DNA from: an uncultured Lachnospiraceae bacterium
Lineage (GTDB): Bacteria > Bacillota > Clostridia > Lachnospirales > Lachnospiraceae
Assembly (NCBI GenBank): GCA_910586725.1
Contig: CAJUJL010000006.1
Coordinates: 18,621-82,620 of the forward strand
Direction of reading: 5' to 3'
Length of the DNA: 64,000 nt
Shown: piece after piece, positions 34,919 to 43,814 of the stretch
Numbering within the stretch: the stretch's first letter is position 1
How the letters are laid out: every line of letters starts with the position of its first letter
Program-made: the position numbers and the translations under genes
The notes under the pieces: generated by a model
What the model saw: only the letters and a program-made list of their open reading frames with translations
What the model was told of the DNA's origin: nothing
The model's database searches: none

Positions 34919-36631
34919 TTAAAGAGATGCGGCTTCATCTACAATTTTCTTTAATGCAGCAAGAGCTTCATCCGGAAGTTTATCGTAACCATCTTTCTTG
35001 GTTGCGAAATCTTCTACTGCTTTTACACGGTTCTCCATTGCATTTTTCAGAGCCGCCACATAATCTTTGTCCGTTAAGTCTGGTTTGAAATCGCCTGTTT
35101 TGCCTGACCAGTCATACATAATTTCAATATCTTCAAATGGTCCCCAGCCTTCAAAGGTTGCCTTTCCTTCTACAATCGTCTCTAAAATTCCAAGCGTATC
35201 TGCAGGTTTTACTTTTGCCCCCATAAAATCGCCGGTATTTACGATGTAGCAGTCTACGTTCTTCTCTTCTACCAGCTTTTTAAACTTCTCATAGTCGTTT
35301 ACAAGCGGATAAGTTCTGAATGGGTTTGCATAAGGAACGATACGAAGCGCATTTAAGTCTGTTCCGGCAGCCACACGCTCTGCGGTAGATGTCTTGGTAG
35401 CAAGCGTTGCGCCCATTACGGATGCCAGTGCGGATCCTTTTAATTTTACTACAGGCGGAATGCACGGATCTTTCATAATCCAGAAGATTGCGTTTACAGG
35501 AGCGTCAATCTTATCTACGCGGTTTGGTGACCACAGCTTGGATTTGATTGCGCGGCCGTTGCCGTTACGGATGTCTTCTGTTACAAGCTGAATCTTTCCT
35601 TCGGAATCTTGCGTCGCGGAACAGTTCTGTGCAGACAATAAATACTGATTGTCCGGGCAGCCCGTCGGGTAATCTGCCGTCTTATCAAAATAAGTAGGCT
35701 CTAACGCTACAGAAGAACAGGTGTCCGTATTGATGATAAATGCATCGTCATGCAGAACGGTGATCGGATATTTTCCATCGTGTTTTGCATGTGTCAAAGT
35801 GGATTTTCCGGAACCGGAAAGACCGAATACGGATGCAACGTATTTGGAACCGTCTGGCAGAGTATATTCTTTCTGTCCGCCGTGGCAGGAAGCGTAGCCG
35901 TTTCTGTTTGCAATTGCCCATGCCATGGTCAACGTGCCTTTCTTATGCTCTCCGAAATATCTCATACCAAGGATACATGCGCAGTTTTCTGCGGTATCAA
36001 AATAGCATAATGTTAAAGGATCGCTTAAGCAGCTAAAGTCAACGTCAGGTCTCTCCTGCGGAACCCACTGCGGATCGGAGAAGATATAAATATCCGGCTC
36101 TTTTCCGTCTCCGACTGCTTTGGAGTTTTTGTACATTTTTACATATTCATCAGACATATACTGGAAGTTCAGCATCCAGTTGTACATGATATTTTCTTCA
36201 CCTTCCGGAATCAGAAGATGCGCTTTTACCATAAATTCAGGATCCAGACCTACAAACACTTCCGCATGGTATAACGTTTTCCAGCGTGACTCATAAATAG
36301 CGTCCATAGCCACTTTATCAAGCTTTGCTGCGTCTACGCCCGGCTCGCCTTTGATGCGGCGCGCAGCGGCATAGCGGCCTGTTACGGCTCCGTCATTAAA
36401 TAAAAGAACTTTTGCGTCTTTGTCAAGTCCGAACTCTTCTCCTCTATATACAGGCATATCCGTAACAATCGTTCCTGGTGAATTTTTTGCTAATTCATAT
36501 GCCTCCCTTAATGTAGATACCTTTACTACATTGTTACCGTAAAAAGCACCCTCAATGATGGAACGGGTTTTGGAAAAACCAACTTTTCCGGCGCCAATTT
36601 CTTCAATTGGATAATACGCTTTTGTTGCCAT
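34919..36631 (-). CDS. pckA: Phosphoenolpyruvate carboxykinase (ATP)
   Basis: A 570-aa cytoplasmic enzyme that interconverts oxaloacetate and PEP with ATP/ADP. In fermentative clostridia it may run toward oxaloacetate or toward gluconeogenesis. The kinase P-loop is in FGLSGSGKSTLTHAKH near residue 270, followed by the metal-binding ITVLHDDAFII. Arg- and Lys-rich substrate motifs are in the N-terminal half. The ATG has AAGGAGG upstream. A consensus promoter (36682-36709) and a perfect terminator make it a single-gene transcript. Confidence 0.92.
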   Translation of the reverse strand: MATKAYYPIEEIGAGKVGFSKTRSIIEGAFYGNNVVKVSTLREAYELAKNSPGTIVTDMPVYRGEEFGLDKDAKVLLFNDGAVTGRYAAARRIKGEPGVDAAKLDKVAMDAIYESRWKTLYHAEVFVGLDPEFMVKAHLLIPEGEENIMYNWMLNFQYMSDEYVKMYKNSKAVGDGKEPDIYIFSDPQWVPQERPDVDFSCLSDPLTLCYFDTAENCACILGMRYFGEHKKGTLTMAWAIANRNGYASCHGGQKEYTLPDGSKYVASVFGLSGSGKSTLTHAKHDGKYPITVLHDDAFIINTDTCSSVALEPTYFDKTADYPTGCPDNQYLLSAQNCSATQDSEGKIQLVTEDIRNGNGRAIKSKLWSPNRVDKIDAPVNAIFWIMKDPCIPPVVKLKGSALASVMGATLATKTSTAERVAAGTDLNALRIVPYANPFRTYPLVNDYEKFKKLVEEKNVDCYIVNTGDFMGAKVKPADTLGILETIVEGKATFEGWGPFEDIEIMYDWSGKTGDFKPDLTDKDYVAALKNAMENRVKAVEDFATKKDGYDKLPDEALAALKKIVDEAASL

Positions 36632-36681
36632 GAAATTTTCCTCCTTAAACTAATCTATATCCTCAAAATATACCACTTACA

Positions 36682-36709
36682 AATATACACTATGATATTT
36701 TTTTGTCAA
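36682..36709 (-). promoter_or_regulatory. Sigma-A promoter of pckA
   Basis: TTGACA (36704-36709), 16 bp, TATATT (36682-36687). Confidence 0.8.
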
Positions 36710-36774
36710 TGTTTTTTACAAAATTTTTATTTTTGATACGGCCAAATAACATGGCATGCACAGGCTCTTTCCGT

Positions 36775-37173
36775 TCACTGCAAAGACTTCGGACCAAAAA
36801 GCTCTGGCAAAAGCTCCGCCAGCGTAAATATTTTATAATCCGTCAAAGACCTGGCAAGAATAATCTGAAATTTTTCCGCATCGCAAAATTCTGCCATCAC
36901 CTGTCTGCACACGCCGCAGGGAGCCAGATAATCCTGCGCATCTCCCGCGATCGCGATCGCCTTAAATTCCCGCACGCCTTCCGATACAGCTTTGAAAAAC
37001 GCGGTTCGCTCCGCACAGTTTGTCGGAGAATACGCTGCGTTTTCAATATTGCATCCTCTGTAAATTGCGCCGTCAGAAGAAAGCAATGCGGCTCCCACAT
37101 GAAAACCGGAATACGGAGCATAGGAATTTTCTTTTGCTTCGTATGCTTCCCGGATCAAATGATAAATATCCAT
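36775..37173 (-). CDS. cdd: Cytidine deaminase
   Basis: A 132-aa enzyme that deaminates cytidine and deoxycytidine to uridine and deoxyuridine. Zinc ligands C53, C86 and C89 and the proton-shuttling E55 are in NCAERTA and PCGVCRQ. The substrate loop NIENAAYSPT is intact. The length is that of the tetrameric short class. It lies 15 nt downstream of deoC; together they form a deoxynucleoside salvage unit. Confidence 0.95.
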   Translation of the reverse strand: MDIYHLIREAYEAKENSYAPYSGFHVGAALLSSDGAIYRGCNIENAAYSPTNCAERTAFFKAVSEGVREFKAIAIAGDAQDYLAPCGVCRQVMAEFCDAEKFQIILARSLTDYKIFTLAELLPELFGPKSLQ

Positions 37174-37188
37174 GCGCTCTCCTCCTTT

Positions 37189-37842
37189 CTACGATTTGCC
37201 TGTATGTGAAAGCAGCATGGAAATTGCGGAACTCGTTCCGATGCGGCTGCATCCGGCCCGGATATAATCTTCCATTTCTTCTTTCGTTTTAATTCCTCCC
37301 GCCGCTTTTATTTTCACGTTTTCTCCTATGTTTTCTTTCATCAGGCGGACATCCGCAAGCGACGCTCCCGCCGTTCCGAACCCGGTGGAAGTTTTGATGT
37401 AATCCGCGCCCGCGTTCGTAACCGCTTTACACATAGCAATCTTTTCTTCTTCCTCCAGATAACAGGTCTCAATAATTACTTTCAGAATATTATCTTTTAC
37501 CGCTTCTTTCACCCGGGCAATTTCAGCTTCCGCTTTATCATATTCTTTATTTTTTACGTTGCAGATATTAATGACCATATCAATTTCACAAGCTCCGTCC
37601 CGGACCGCCTGCAAAGCCTCCTCTATTTTTGATTCCGTAGAATTATATCCGAGCGGGAATCCGATTACCGTACATATATTTAACCCCTCAAACGTCTCAT
37701 GCGCTCTTTTTACATAGCACCCCGGAATACAGACAGAGGCCATTCCATACTCCATGGCTTCCTGACAAAGCTTTTTGATTTCATCCCACGTTGTATATGG
37801 TTTTAATGCCGTATGGTCTACGTAAGCAAATAAATTCTGCAT
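37189..37842 (-). CDS. deoC: Deoxyribose-phosphate aldolase
   Basis: A 217-aa class I aldolase that splits deoxyribose 5-phosphate into acetaldehyde and glyceraldehyde 3-phosphate. The Schiff-base lysine is K150 in DYIKTSTGFGTAGAS; the relay pair is D88 (CEIDMVIN) and K179 (KIKAAGGI). A promoter at 37884-37912 precedes it and cdd follows, so pentose from nucleosides feeds central metabolism. No deoR-type regulator is adjacent. Confidence 0.95.
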   Translation of the reverse strand: MQNLFAYVDHTALKPYTTWDEIKKLCQEAMEYGMASVCIPGCYVKRAHETFEGLNICTVIGFPLGYNSTESKIEEALQAVRDGACEIDMVINICNVKNKEYDKAEAEIARVKEAVKDNILKVIIETCYLEEEEKIAMCKAVTNAGADYIKTSTGFGTAGASLADVRLMKENIGENVKIKAAGGIKTKEEMEDYIRAGCSRIGTSSAISMLLSHTGKS

Positions 37843-37883
37843 TATATTTTCCTCCGTTTCATGGCTGCGCCGTTCTTTTCTTT

Positions 37884-37912
37884 ACTCTACCAAATATCGC
37901 ACCGCCATGCAA
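37884..37912 (-). promoter_or_regulatory. Promoter of deoC-cdd
   Basis: TTGCAT (37907-37912), 17 bp, TAGAGT (37884-37889). Confidence 0.6.
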
Positions 37913-37992
37913 TATTTGCCGTCCCATTTAAGTACAAAAAATATGAATAAAGTATAAATTTATTTAAATTTGTTTAAATTACTTATTTTTTC

Positions 37993-38022
37993 TTGTTTCA
38001 TCATACCATTATATGGTATCAT
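37993..38022 (+). promoter_or_regulatory. Promoter of the citrate synthase gene with an overlapping palindromic operator
   Basis: TTGTTT (37993-37998) and TATCAT (38017-38022) with an 18-bp spacer. A perfect 7+7 bp palindrome (ATACCAT, 3 nt, ATGGTAT; 38003-38019) covers most of the spacer and half of the -10 box, a typical repressor position. Confidence 0.6.
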
Positions 38023-38050
38023 GTCTGAATAGATAGAAAGGAGGTCTTAT

Positions 38051-39415
38051 ATGCAGACAAATTCATACAGTGAAATTACGCCTGAAATATTAAAACTATC
38101 CAAACTCTGTGAAGAGACCGCAACTATTCGTCCTGAATTATACTCAGAATATGACGTCAAAAGGGGTCTTCGTGATTTAAATGGAAAAGGTGTATTAGTC
38201 GGCCTGACTCAGATTTCTGACGTCTGTGCAACCAAAATGGAAAACGGACAGCCTGTTCCCACTGACGGCGACCTTTATTATCGGGGATACAATGTAAAAG
38301 ATATTGTAAAGGGAATCAACGACAAAAACCATTTTGGATTCGAAGAAAGCGCCTATCTGCTCCTATTTGGAAAACTCCCGTCAAAGCAGCAATTAGAGGA
38401 ATTTACGTCTCTTTTAAGCGAATACCGGACATTACCCACAAGTTTCGTCAGAGATATTATTATGAAAGCGCCCAGCAACGATATGATGAACACGCTTGCC
38501 CGGAGCGTTCTTACCCTATATTCCTATGATGAAAAAGCAGATGATATATCCATTCCTAACGTATTACGGCAATGTCTTCAGCTTATCAGCCTTTTTCCAC
38601 TTTTATCTGTATACGGGTATCAGGCATACAAACATTATCATGACGGTGCCAGTCTATTTATTCATCAGCCAAAACCGGAATATTCCACCTCAGAAAATAT
38701 TCTTCATATTTTAAGGCCGGATTCCAAATTTTCTGCATTGGAAGCAAAATTACTGGATATTGCCCTTATTTTGCATATGGAACACGGTGGTGGCAACAAT
38801 TCCACATTTACAACGCATCTGGTGTCTTCTTCCGCAACGGATACATATTCTGTCATTGCAGCGTCCTTAGGTTCCCTGAAAGGACCCAAACACGGCGGCG
38901 CGAATATCAAAGTTGTTAAAATGTTTGAAGATATGAAGGAAGAGCTAACGGACTGGACGGATGAGGAAGAGGTCAGCCGTTATCTGCGCGCTCTATTAAA
39001 TAAAGAAGCTTTTGACCATGCAGGTCTGATTTATGGTATGGGACATGCCGTATATTCTCTTTCTGACCCGCGTGCGGTTATTTTCCATTCCTTCGTCGAA
39101 CGTCTTTCCAAAGAAAAAGGCAAGGACAAAGAATTTGCGCTCTACACGCTCGTGGAACGCCTTGCCCCAAAAGTAATTGCGGAAGAACGCAAAATCTACA
39201 AAGGCGTCAGTCCCAACGTAGATTTTTACAGCGGATTTGCCTATTCCATGCTCAATCTTCCGTTGGAGCTCTACACTCCGATTTTTGCTATCGCAAGAAT
39301 TGCAGGATGGAGCGCGCATCGTTTGGAAGAGCTGTCATACAACGGCAAGATCATGCGTCCCGCTTATAAATATGTAGACAATCACAAGAAATATGTGCCT
39401 GTTGAAGAACGTTAA
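38051..39415 (+). CDS. Citrate synthase (citrate/2-methylcitrate synthase family)
   Basis: A 454-aa enzyme that condenses acetyl-CoA with oxaloacetate. Catalytic histidines lie in HMEHGGGNNSTFTTH and in GMGHAVYSLSDPRA, and the conserved GSLKGPKHGGAN segment lies between them. The C-terminal LSYNGKIMRPAYKYV binds substrate. It is longer than usual because of an N-terminal extension of about 50 residues, as seen in clostridial forms. AAAGGAGGT precedes the ATG. It is a single-gene transcript with its own promoter and terminator. Together with pckA it supplies citrate and oxaloacetate for biosynthesis. A methylcitrate role cannot be excluded. Confidence 0.88.
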   Translation: MQTNSYSEITPEILKLSKLCEETATIRPELYSEYDVKRGLRDLNGKGVLVGLTQISDVCATKMENGQPVPTDGDLYYRGYNVKDIVKGINDKNHFGFEESAYLLLFGKLPSKQQLEEFTSLLSEYRTLPTSFVRDIIMKAPSNDMMNTLARSVLTLYSYDEKADDISIPNVLRQCLQLISLFPLLSVYGYQAYKHYHDGASLFIHQPKPEYSTSENILHILRPDSKFSALEAKLLDIALILHMEHGGGNNSTFTTHLVSSSATDTYSVIAASLGSLKGPKHGGANIKVVKMFEDMKEELTDWTDEEEVSRYLRALLNKEAFDHAGLIYGMGHAVYSLSDPRAVIFHSFVERLSKEKGKDKEFALYTLVERLAPKVIAEERKIYKGVSPNVDFYSGFAYSMLNLPLELYTPIFAIARIAGWSAHRLEELSYNGKIMRPAYKYVDNHKKYVPVEER

Positions 39416-39450
39416 CAGGCAGATGCCAGTGGCTTTCTTAGCATAAAATT

Positions 39451-39503
39451 AAAAATGTACACCAGATCCAGTGTCAACCGCATTTGATCTGATGTACATT
39501 TTT
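39451..39503. terminator. Bidirectional terminator after citrate synthase and the ABC permease gene
   Basis: AAAAATGTACA plus CAGATC pair with GATCTG plus TGTACATTTTT, T-runs at both ends, between convergent genes. Confidence 0.85.
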
Positions 39504-40711
39504 TATTCGGAATGCCGTTTCACTGCCCATCCCATTCCCATCACCCACACAGCTGACAGCGTAAGTCCCAGAACCGGCGCAGCCATAACAACTCCCGAAA
39601 ACAAAAGCATCACTGCCGGAACCATATATTTTCTGGGATGATGCCACAAATCGCTCTCTATGTTCCACCCACGGATGGGATACACCCATTCTAAAAAAAC
39701 GGAGCTGACCGCGCTTTGTATGGCAAAGAAAACTGCAAGAATAAGCATATAAGCCGTTACACCGCCCGCCTGAATCTGCAAACTGCAAAGAAAAACTGCA
39801 TACGCGGCTATATTGCACAAAAAAATAAACAGAACGTACGGCACGCAAAACATCCTCTTTTGGCCGGGCAGATAACGCACCGCACACTCCAGATCCGGAT
39901 CGCATGATAACAAAATACAAACAGGCGTATTCAAAGATAGCACAGCAAATCCGATCGGAACCGCAAACGCGCGCTCCATACTCCCCAAAAACGCCGGCAG
40001 CGCACAGGCCACACACCACATAACCGCCATATTCATCCAATAATTTTTATGCTCTTTCAGATACCGGAAGAAATAAATCCATATGGACGCATGTTCCCGA
40101 TATTTCTTTATTTCACTCTTCCCGCTCTTCCAAACACAAAAAACATATCCATCCGCACGCTGCAATGCCAGACATGCAGCGGCTCCGCTGACGAAAAGCA
40201 TCGGCCAAAACCAAGGCCCGTCGCCTAAACAACAGATGCCGGCAAATAACGCGATAATCCAGAGACCGTCTGCATACCAGTATTTTTTCAGAACACAGAC
40301 CGCGGCAGCCACAAGAACCGCATTCCCAGCGCAGAGCGCGCTCCCCAGAACGACGATTGGATTCCAATATGATACGGCAAACAAGACCGCCAGAAGCGCC
40401 GCCGTTTTTGTCAGACAGGTATAAAGGCCAAGGACAGCCACATATGAAAAAACAAATCCGCGTCTTTCAAACGGAAGCATCACCATATTCTGCATATTGA
40501 CAACGCTCTCTTTCGAAGAAAGAGCCCGCCACATAACGCCGGCGGTAGAAACCGACACCATAAGATACAGGACAGACGGCGCAATCCGTATCTTAAAATC
40601 CGCAAAAAACAGCCCGCCAAACACAATCAGGTCGATCAGAACCATCCGCAGATACCTTTCAAGGTTTTCGCCAAATATATTTTTTAAAAACGCTTTAAAT
40701 ACCATTTTCAT
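39503..40711 (-). CDS. ABC transporter permease, unclassified
   Basis: A 402-aa polytopic membrane protein with about ten to twelve hydrophobic segments and no soluble domain. I do not recognise a named family; it is assigned as the permease because its start overlaps the ATPase gene by 17 nt. The ATG at 40711 follows GGGAGG. The charged cluster near residue 200 (VWKSGKSEIKKYREHA) resembles the cytoplasmic coupling loop of ABC-2-like exporters. The substrate is unknown. Confidence 0.7.
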   Translation of the reverse strand: MKMVFKAFLKNIFGENLERYLRMVLIDLIVFGGLFFADFKIRIAPSVLYLMVSVSTAGVMWRALSSKESVVNMQNMVMLPFERRGFVFSYVAVLGLYTCLTKTAALLAVLFAVSYWNPIVVLGSALCAGNAVLVAAAVCVLKKYWYADGLWIIALFAGICCLGDGPWFWPMLFVSGAAACLALQRADGYVFCVWKSGKSEIKKYREHASIWIYFFRYLKEHKNYWMNMAVMWCVACALPAFLGSMERAFAVPIGFAVLSLNTPVCILLSCDPDLECAVRYLPGQKRMFCVPYVLFIFLCNIAAYAVFLCSLQIQAGGVTAYMLILAVFFAIQSAVSSVFLEWVYPIRGWNIESDLWHHPRKYMVPAVMLLFSGVVMAAPVLGLTLSAVWVMGMGWAVKRHSE

Positions 40712-41402
40712 AACGCAACGCCTCCCGAATCTTAGCGGCATTTATCTGCCCGCCCGCAAATTCCTGCCGTATCCGTCCGTTTTCCAAAACAAATACACGG
40801 TCAGAAGTCAGCGTAATGCTTTCCAGAATATGTGAAGAAAACAGAACTGTTCCATACTTTTTGTAATCGGCTATTTGTTCATACAGATATTCCGTACTTT
40901 CAAAATCAAGGCCGTTGACCGGTTCGTCCAAAAGAAGCAGCCTGGGTTTTAAGGCAAAAGCCGTAATCAAAAACGCCTTTTTTTTGCTGCCCGTCGAAAG
41001 GTCTTTCAACAAAACATTCGTGTATTCTTCAAAACGAAATCCTCTCACAAGCTCTGAAACATCCGGCAGCCTCTTTTGATAAGCTGAAAAAACATAAGAA
41101 ATATATTCCCAAAACGTAAAATAAGAAAAGGAATGATCCTCGGCAAATACCGTATAACGGCTTAGTTTAAAATCCAGGTCCCGAAATTTTACAGGGTGGT
41201 CGCCAAACTGGATACGTTCTGCGCAGAACGTAGGCAGCAGTCCGGATAACACTTTTAAAAACGTCGTTTTTCCGGCTCCGTTTAATCCAATCAAACCTGC
41301 CGTTTCATGTTCGTAAAGTTCAAGGGATAAGTCCGACAGCGTCCGTTCTCTTCTGTCATACCATGCGCATAAACGTTCTATTTGCAAAAGTGATTTTTCC
41401 AT
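40695..41402 (-). CDS. ABC transporter ATP-binding protein
   Basis: A 235-aa ABC ATPase. Walker A is GLNGAGKTTF near residue 40 and Walker B is RLLLLDEPVNGLD. The signature is degenerate (LSTGSKKKAF instead of LSGGQ). It powers the adjacent membrane protein, probably for export. The ATG at 41402 has AGGAGG 8 nt upstream; the longer frame runs back into the small membrane protein gene. The upstream 56-aa ORF stops one base before this start. Confidence 0.88.
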   Translation of the reverse strand: MEKSLLQIERLCAWYDRRERTLSDLSLELYEHETAGLIGLNGAGKTTFLKVLSGLLPTFCAERIQFGDHPVKFRDLDFKLSRYTVFAEDHSFSYFTFWEYISYVFSAYQKRLPDVSELVRGFRFEEYTNVLLKDLSTGSKKKAFLITAFALKPRLLLLDEPVNGLDFESTEYLYEQIADYKKYGTVLFSSHILESITLTSDRVFVLENGRIRQEFAGGQINAAKIREALRYENGI

Positions 41403-41403
41403 A

Positions 41404-41574
41404 TCACTCGCCTCCTCTGCCGCTTTTTTTCCATATATCATATGCTGAAAACAAAAACACACCGCCCAATACAATATAAAAACCCATGATTTCCAATTTG
41501 CCCGACATGCCGCTGATTGCGGCAGCCGCAAGAAAAATCAAACCGATGATTCCACGAATCCATACATGACGCAT
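41404..41574 (-). CDS. Small two-helix membrane protein before the ABC genes
   Basis: A 56-aa ORF with two hydrophobic helices (GIIGLIFLAAAAISGM and MGFYIVLGGVFLFSAYDIW) and a basic, glycine-rich tail. A strong AGGAGG lies eight bases before the ATG at 41574; a second in-frame ATG two codons earlier is too close to the ribosome site. The stop codon is one base from the ATPase start, so the genes are translationally coupled. I do not recognise a family. It may be a subunit of the transporter or an accessory sensor peptide. Confidence 0.7.
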   Translation of the reverse strand: MRHVWIRGIIGLIFLAAAAISGMSGKLEIMGFYIVLGGVFLFSAYDIWKKSGRGGE

Positions 41575-41616
41575 ACGCATTCCCTCCTAAAATTATTCTT
41601 TGTCTCCTGTGTCTTT

Positions 41617-41663
41617 ATCATAACCGAAAAAAATCCACCGTACGGAAATGTCCGCAAACGGCA
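41617..41663 (-). promoter_or_regulatory. Candidate regulated promoter of the ABC transporter operon
   Basis: TATGAT (41617-41622) has no good -35 box at 17 bp. Instead CCGT-containing repeats (CCGTTTGCGG and CCGTACGG, start to start 16 bp) occupy that area. This fits an activator-dependent promoter; the LytTR regulator encoded upstream is the obvious candidate, by position only. Confidence 0.35.
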
Positions 41664-41677
41664 GTTTTTTGACCGCG

Positions 41678-41713
41678 AAAAAGCTGCAAAACATATCCGC
41701 ATGTCTTGCAGCT
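41678..41713 (-). terminator. Terminator of the AgrC-like kinase gene
   Basis: AGCTGCAAGACAT pairs with ATGTTTTGCAGCT around a 6-nt loop, followed by TTTTT on the minus strand. It separates the two-component genes from the ABC operon. Confidence 0.85.
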
Positions 41714-41735
41714 GATGAATTCGCTGATTGATTTT

Positions 41736-43034
41736 CTATTCTATGGATATTCCCTGGTAAGATAAAGTTGCAACCGCCCGAAATACGCAGTCCGTATAAG
41801 AAGTCTGTACCATACCGTCATATTTTTCCGCAGCCGCGCGGGCGCTTTTTAACCCCCAGCCATGCAGTCCGTTCTTATCTTTTGATGTTTGCAGCGCGTT
41901 ATCTTTTACAATTGGCATAACCGCAAAACTATTCTCCGTCTTAATCACCAGCATTTGGTTGATGCGGCGTATCGTAAGTCGGATAAACCGCTGATTGGGT
42001 TTCTGCACCTGTTTTGCCGCCTCCAAAGCGTTGTCCAGCAGGTTTCCTAAAATTGCGCACAGATCTGCGCTCCTTAAATTTGTATGACGCGGAAATTCCA
42101 CTTCGACCTGATAGACGATTCCATATTCTTCCGCCGCCGCGGCTTTCCTGTTGATCAGATAATCTAACGTTTCATCACCGGTCCACACCATATCGGCCAT
42201 CTTCTGCACCGGCGTCTGAAGTTCGTTAAGATACCGCATGGCTTCTTCTGTTTTTCCATGCAAAAGCATCTGATGCAGAATGCCGATATGATTGTGCAAA
42301 TCATGAAACAGCTTTGCATTAGCAGCATATATTCTGTTTAAATTTGTATAATCACGTTCCAGCAGCTCTTCCTGTTCCGCTTTCAGCTTCGCCAGCTGTT
42401 TTTCCACTTCATACTGCCGGTTCATGTAAAATACCAAAACAGCCATCATCAAAACGACCGACTGCACCGTCCACATACGCAGGGTATCGTCAGAAATTAC
42501 AAGCGCCTTCTGCTCGGATAAAGTTACAACCGCAAAAAATCCGGCCAGGGCAATGAAAAAAGCAAAACGAAACGCTTCTTTCCCAGTGATCGTAATTGAT
42601 TTTAAAAAACACCCTGCCAGGACTGCCAAAATAATATGCAAAAGCCATATCACCGTCTGCCCGCCGCCTGTTTTGGAATCCAGAAAAGAATGCGAATGAA
42701 ACGCTGCGCCCAACCATGCCGCAATTAAAAACTGCCAGAACCAGACTGCAATTTCATAAAAAATGCTGATAAACATGCTCATTCTGACGTCCGCTCCCTG
42801 CAAACGCCATGCACAGGCCACCGCCAGAACCATCTCCAGTATGATACGGTAAAGTTCCGGCATCCCCGCTGCATAAACGACGGCAGATATAAGAACCGAA
42901 CCAAAAAGAACCGCAAAAACACTCTTGCCGCCCGGTTTTTTAACCGATAAAAATCGAAAAATAAAAATCAGACAAACGAAAACGCGCACGATTCCAGCCG
43001 CAAGACCGGAAAACCAAAACACCCAATCCGTCAT
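41736..43034 (-). CDS. AgrC/NatK-like membrane histidine kinase (GHKL)
   Basis: A 432-aa sensor. The N-terminal half has six or seven transmembrane helices; a coiled coil at about 210-240 leads to the dimerisation helix with the phosphorylatable histidine in LFHDLHNHIGIL. The GHKL ATPase domain has the N-box GNLLDNALEAA and the G-box GLHGWGLKSARAAAEKY. Such kinases sense peptides or membrane state and pair with LytTR regulators. Its start overlaps the regulator's stop by four bases. A terminator follows. Confidence 0.9.
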   Translation of the reverse strand: MTDWVFWFSGLAAGIVRVFVCLIFIFRFLSVKKPGGKSVFAVLFGSVLISAVVYAAGMPELYRIILEMVLAVACAWRLQGADVRMSMFISIFYEIAVWFWQFLIAAWLGAAFHSHSFLDSKTGGGQTVIWLLHIILAVLAGCFLKSITITGKEAFRFAFFIALAGFFAVVTLSEQKALVISDDTLRMWTVQSVVLMMAVLVFYMNRQYEVEKQLAKLKAEQEELLERDYTNLNRIYAANAKLFHDLHNHIGILHQMLLHGKTEEAMRYLNELQTPVQKMADMVWTGDETLDYLINRKAAAAEEYGIVYQVEVEFPRHTNLRSADLCAILGNLLDNALEAAKQVQKPNQRFIRLTIRRINQMLVIKTENSFAVMPIVKDNALQTSKDKNGLHGWGLKSARAAAEKYDGMVQTSYTDCVFRAVATLSYQGISIE

Positions 43035-43750
43035 ATATGCATCCCCCAGTAATGATTCATCCGCTCTTTTACTTCCTGTAAATGCGCACGGCTTACCGGA
43101 AGGGATACGCCTGTTTTCAATACGGCCATGCCGTCTTTGATCTGCATGATATGTATCATGTTCACAATGCAGCCCCGGTCAATATAGATAAATTCTTCCG
43201 CATTCAATTCTTCATACACCTGCTGTAAGCTTTTTCGCACTTTAGATGTGCCTCCCCGCGCAATGAAACTGGCATTTTTCCCATCCCGCTCAATATAGTA
43301 AATCTCACGGTAAGGAATTTTTTCAAACCGGCTGTTTGTCTGAATGGCATAAGCTTTTCCGGCTTCCAGTTCTATCAATTTGACTGCGTCCCGAATCGCA
43401 GGAGGAAGCCGTTTCTCTATATCGTTTTTCGGCACGTAACGAAATATGGACAATTCAAACGCGTCAATGGCATATTCCACATGCGACGTAATAAAAATAA
43501 TTTTCACATCCGGCAGATACGGCTTGATTTTTTCCGCCATTTTCATACCCGTAGTCCCAGGCATTTCTATATCCAGCAAAATCAGATCAAAATAAAAACG
43601 ATCTTCTATAATATCATAAAGCAGATTATCACCGGACGTATAGGATTCTATTTTCCCAACGCTTCCACATTCCGCCAGACATCGTCCGGCAATTTCCCTG
43701 TGGGCCAAAACAACTGCTCCATCGTCATCACAAACCGCTATATGCAGCAT
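43031..43750 (-). CDS. LytTR-family response regulator, partner of the AgrC-like kinase
   Basis: A 239-aa protein with an N-terminal receiver (IAVCDDDGAVV, phosphoacceptor in LILLDIEMPG) and a C-terminal LytTR domain (IPYREIYYIERDGKN, then FIYIDRGCIVNM). The ATG at 43750 is chosen because AGGAAGGTGA precedes it. A near-consensus promoter (43771-43799) drives the pair. The likely target is the ABC operon that follows the kinase gene. Confidence 0.9.
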   Translation of the reverse strand: MLHIAVCDDDGAVVLAHREIAGRCLAECGSVGKIESYTSGDNLLYDIIEDRFYFDLILLDIEMPGTTGMKMAEKIKPYLPDVKIIFITSHVEYAIDAFELSIFRYVPKNDIEKRLPPAIRDAVKLIELEAGKAYAIQTNSRFEKIPYREIYYIERDGKNASFIARGGTSKVRKSLQQVYEELNAEEFIYIDRGCIVNMIHIMQIKDGMAVLKTGVSLPVSRAHLQEVKERMNHYWGMHI

Positions 43751-43770
43751 ACCATCACCTTCCTGTGCCA

Positions 43771-43799
43771 AGTATACTACATTCCGTCTTAATTCTCAA
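43771..43799 (-). promoter_or_regulatory. Sigma-A promoter of the LytTR/AgrC-like pair
   Basis: TTGAGA (43794-43799), 17 bp, TATACT (43771-43776). Confidence 0.75.
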
Positions 43800-43814
43800 T
43801 GAAAAAAGCCCGCG

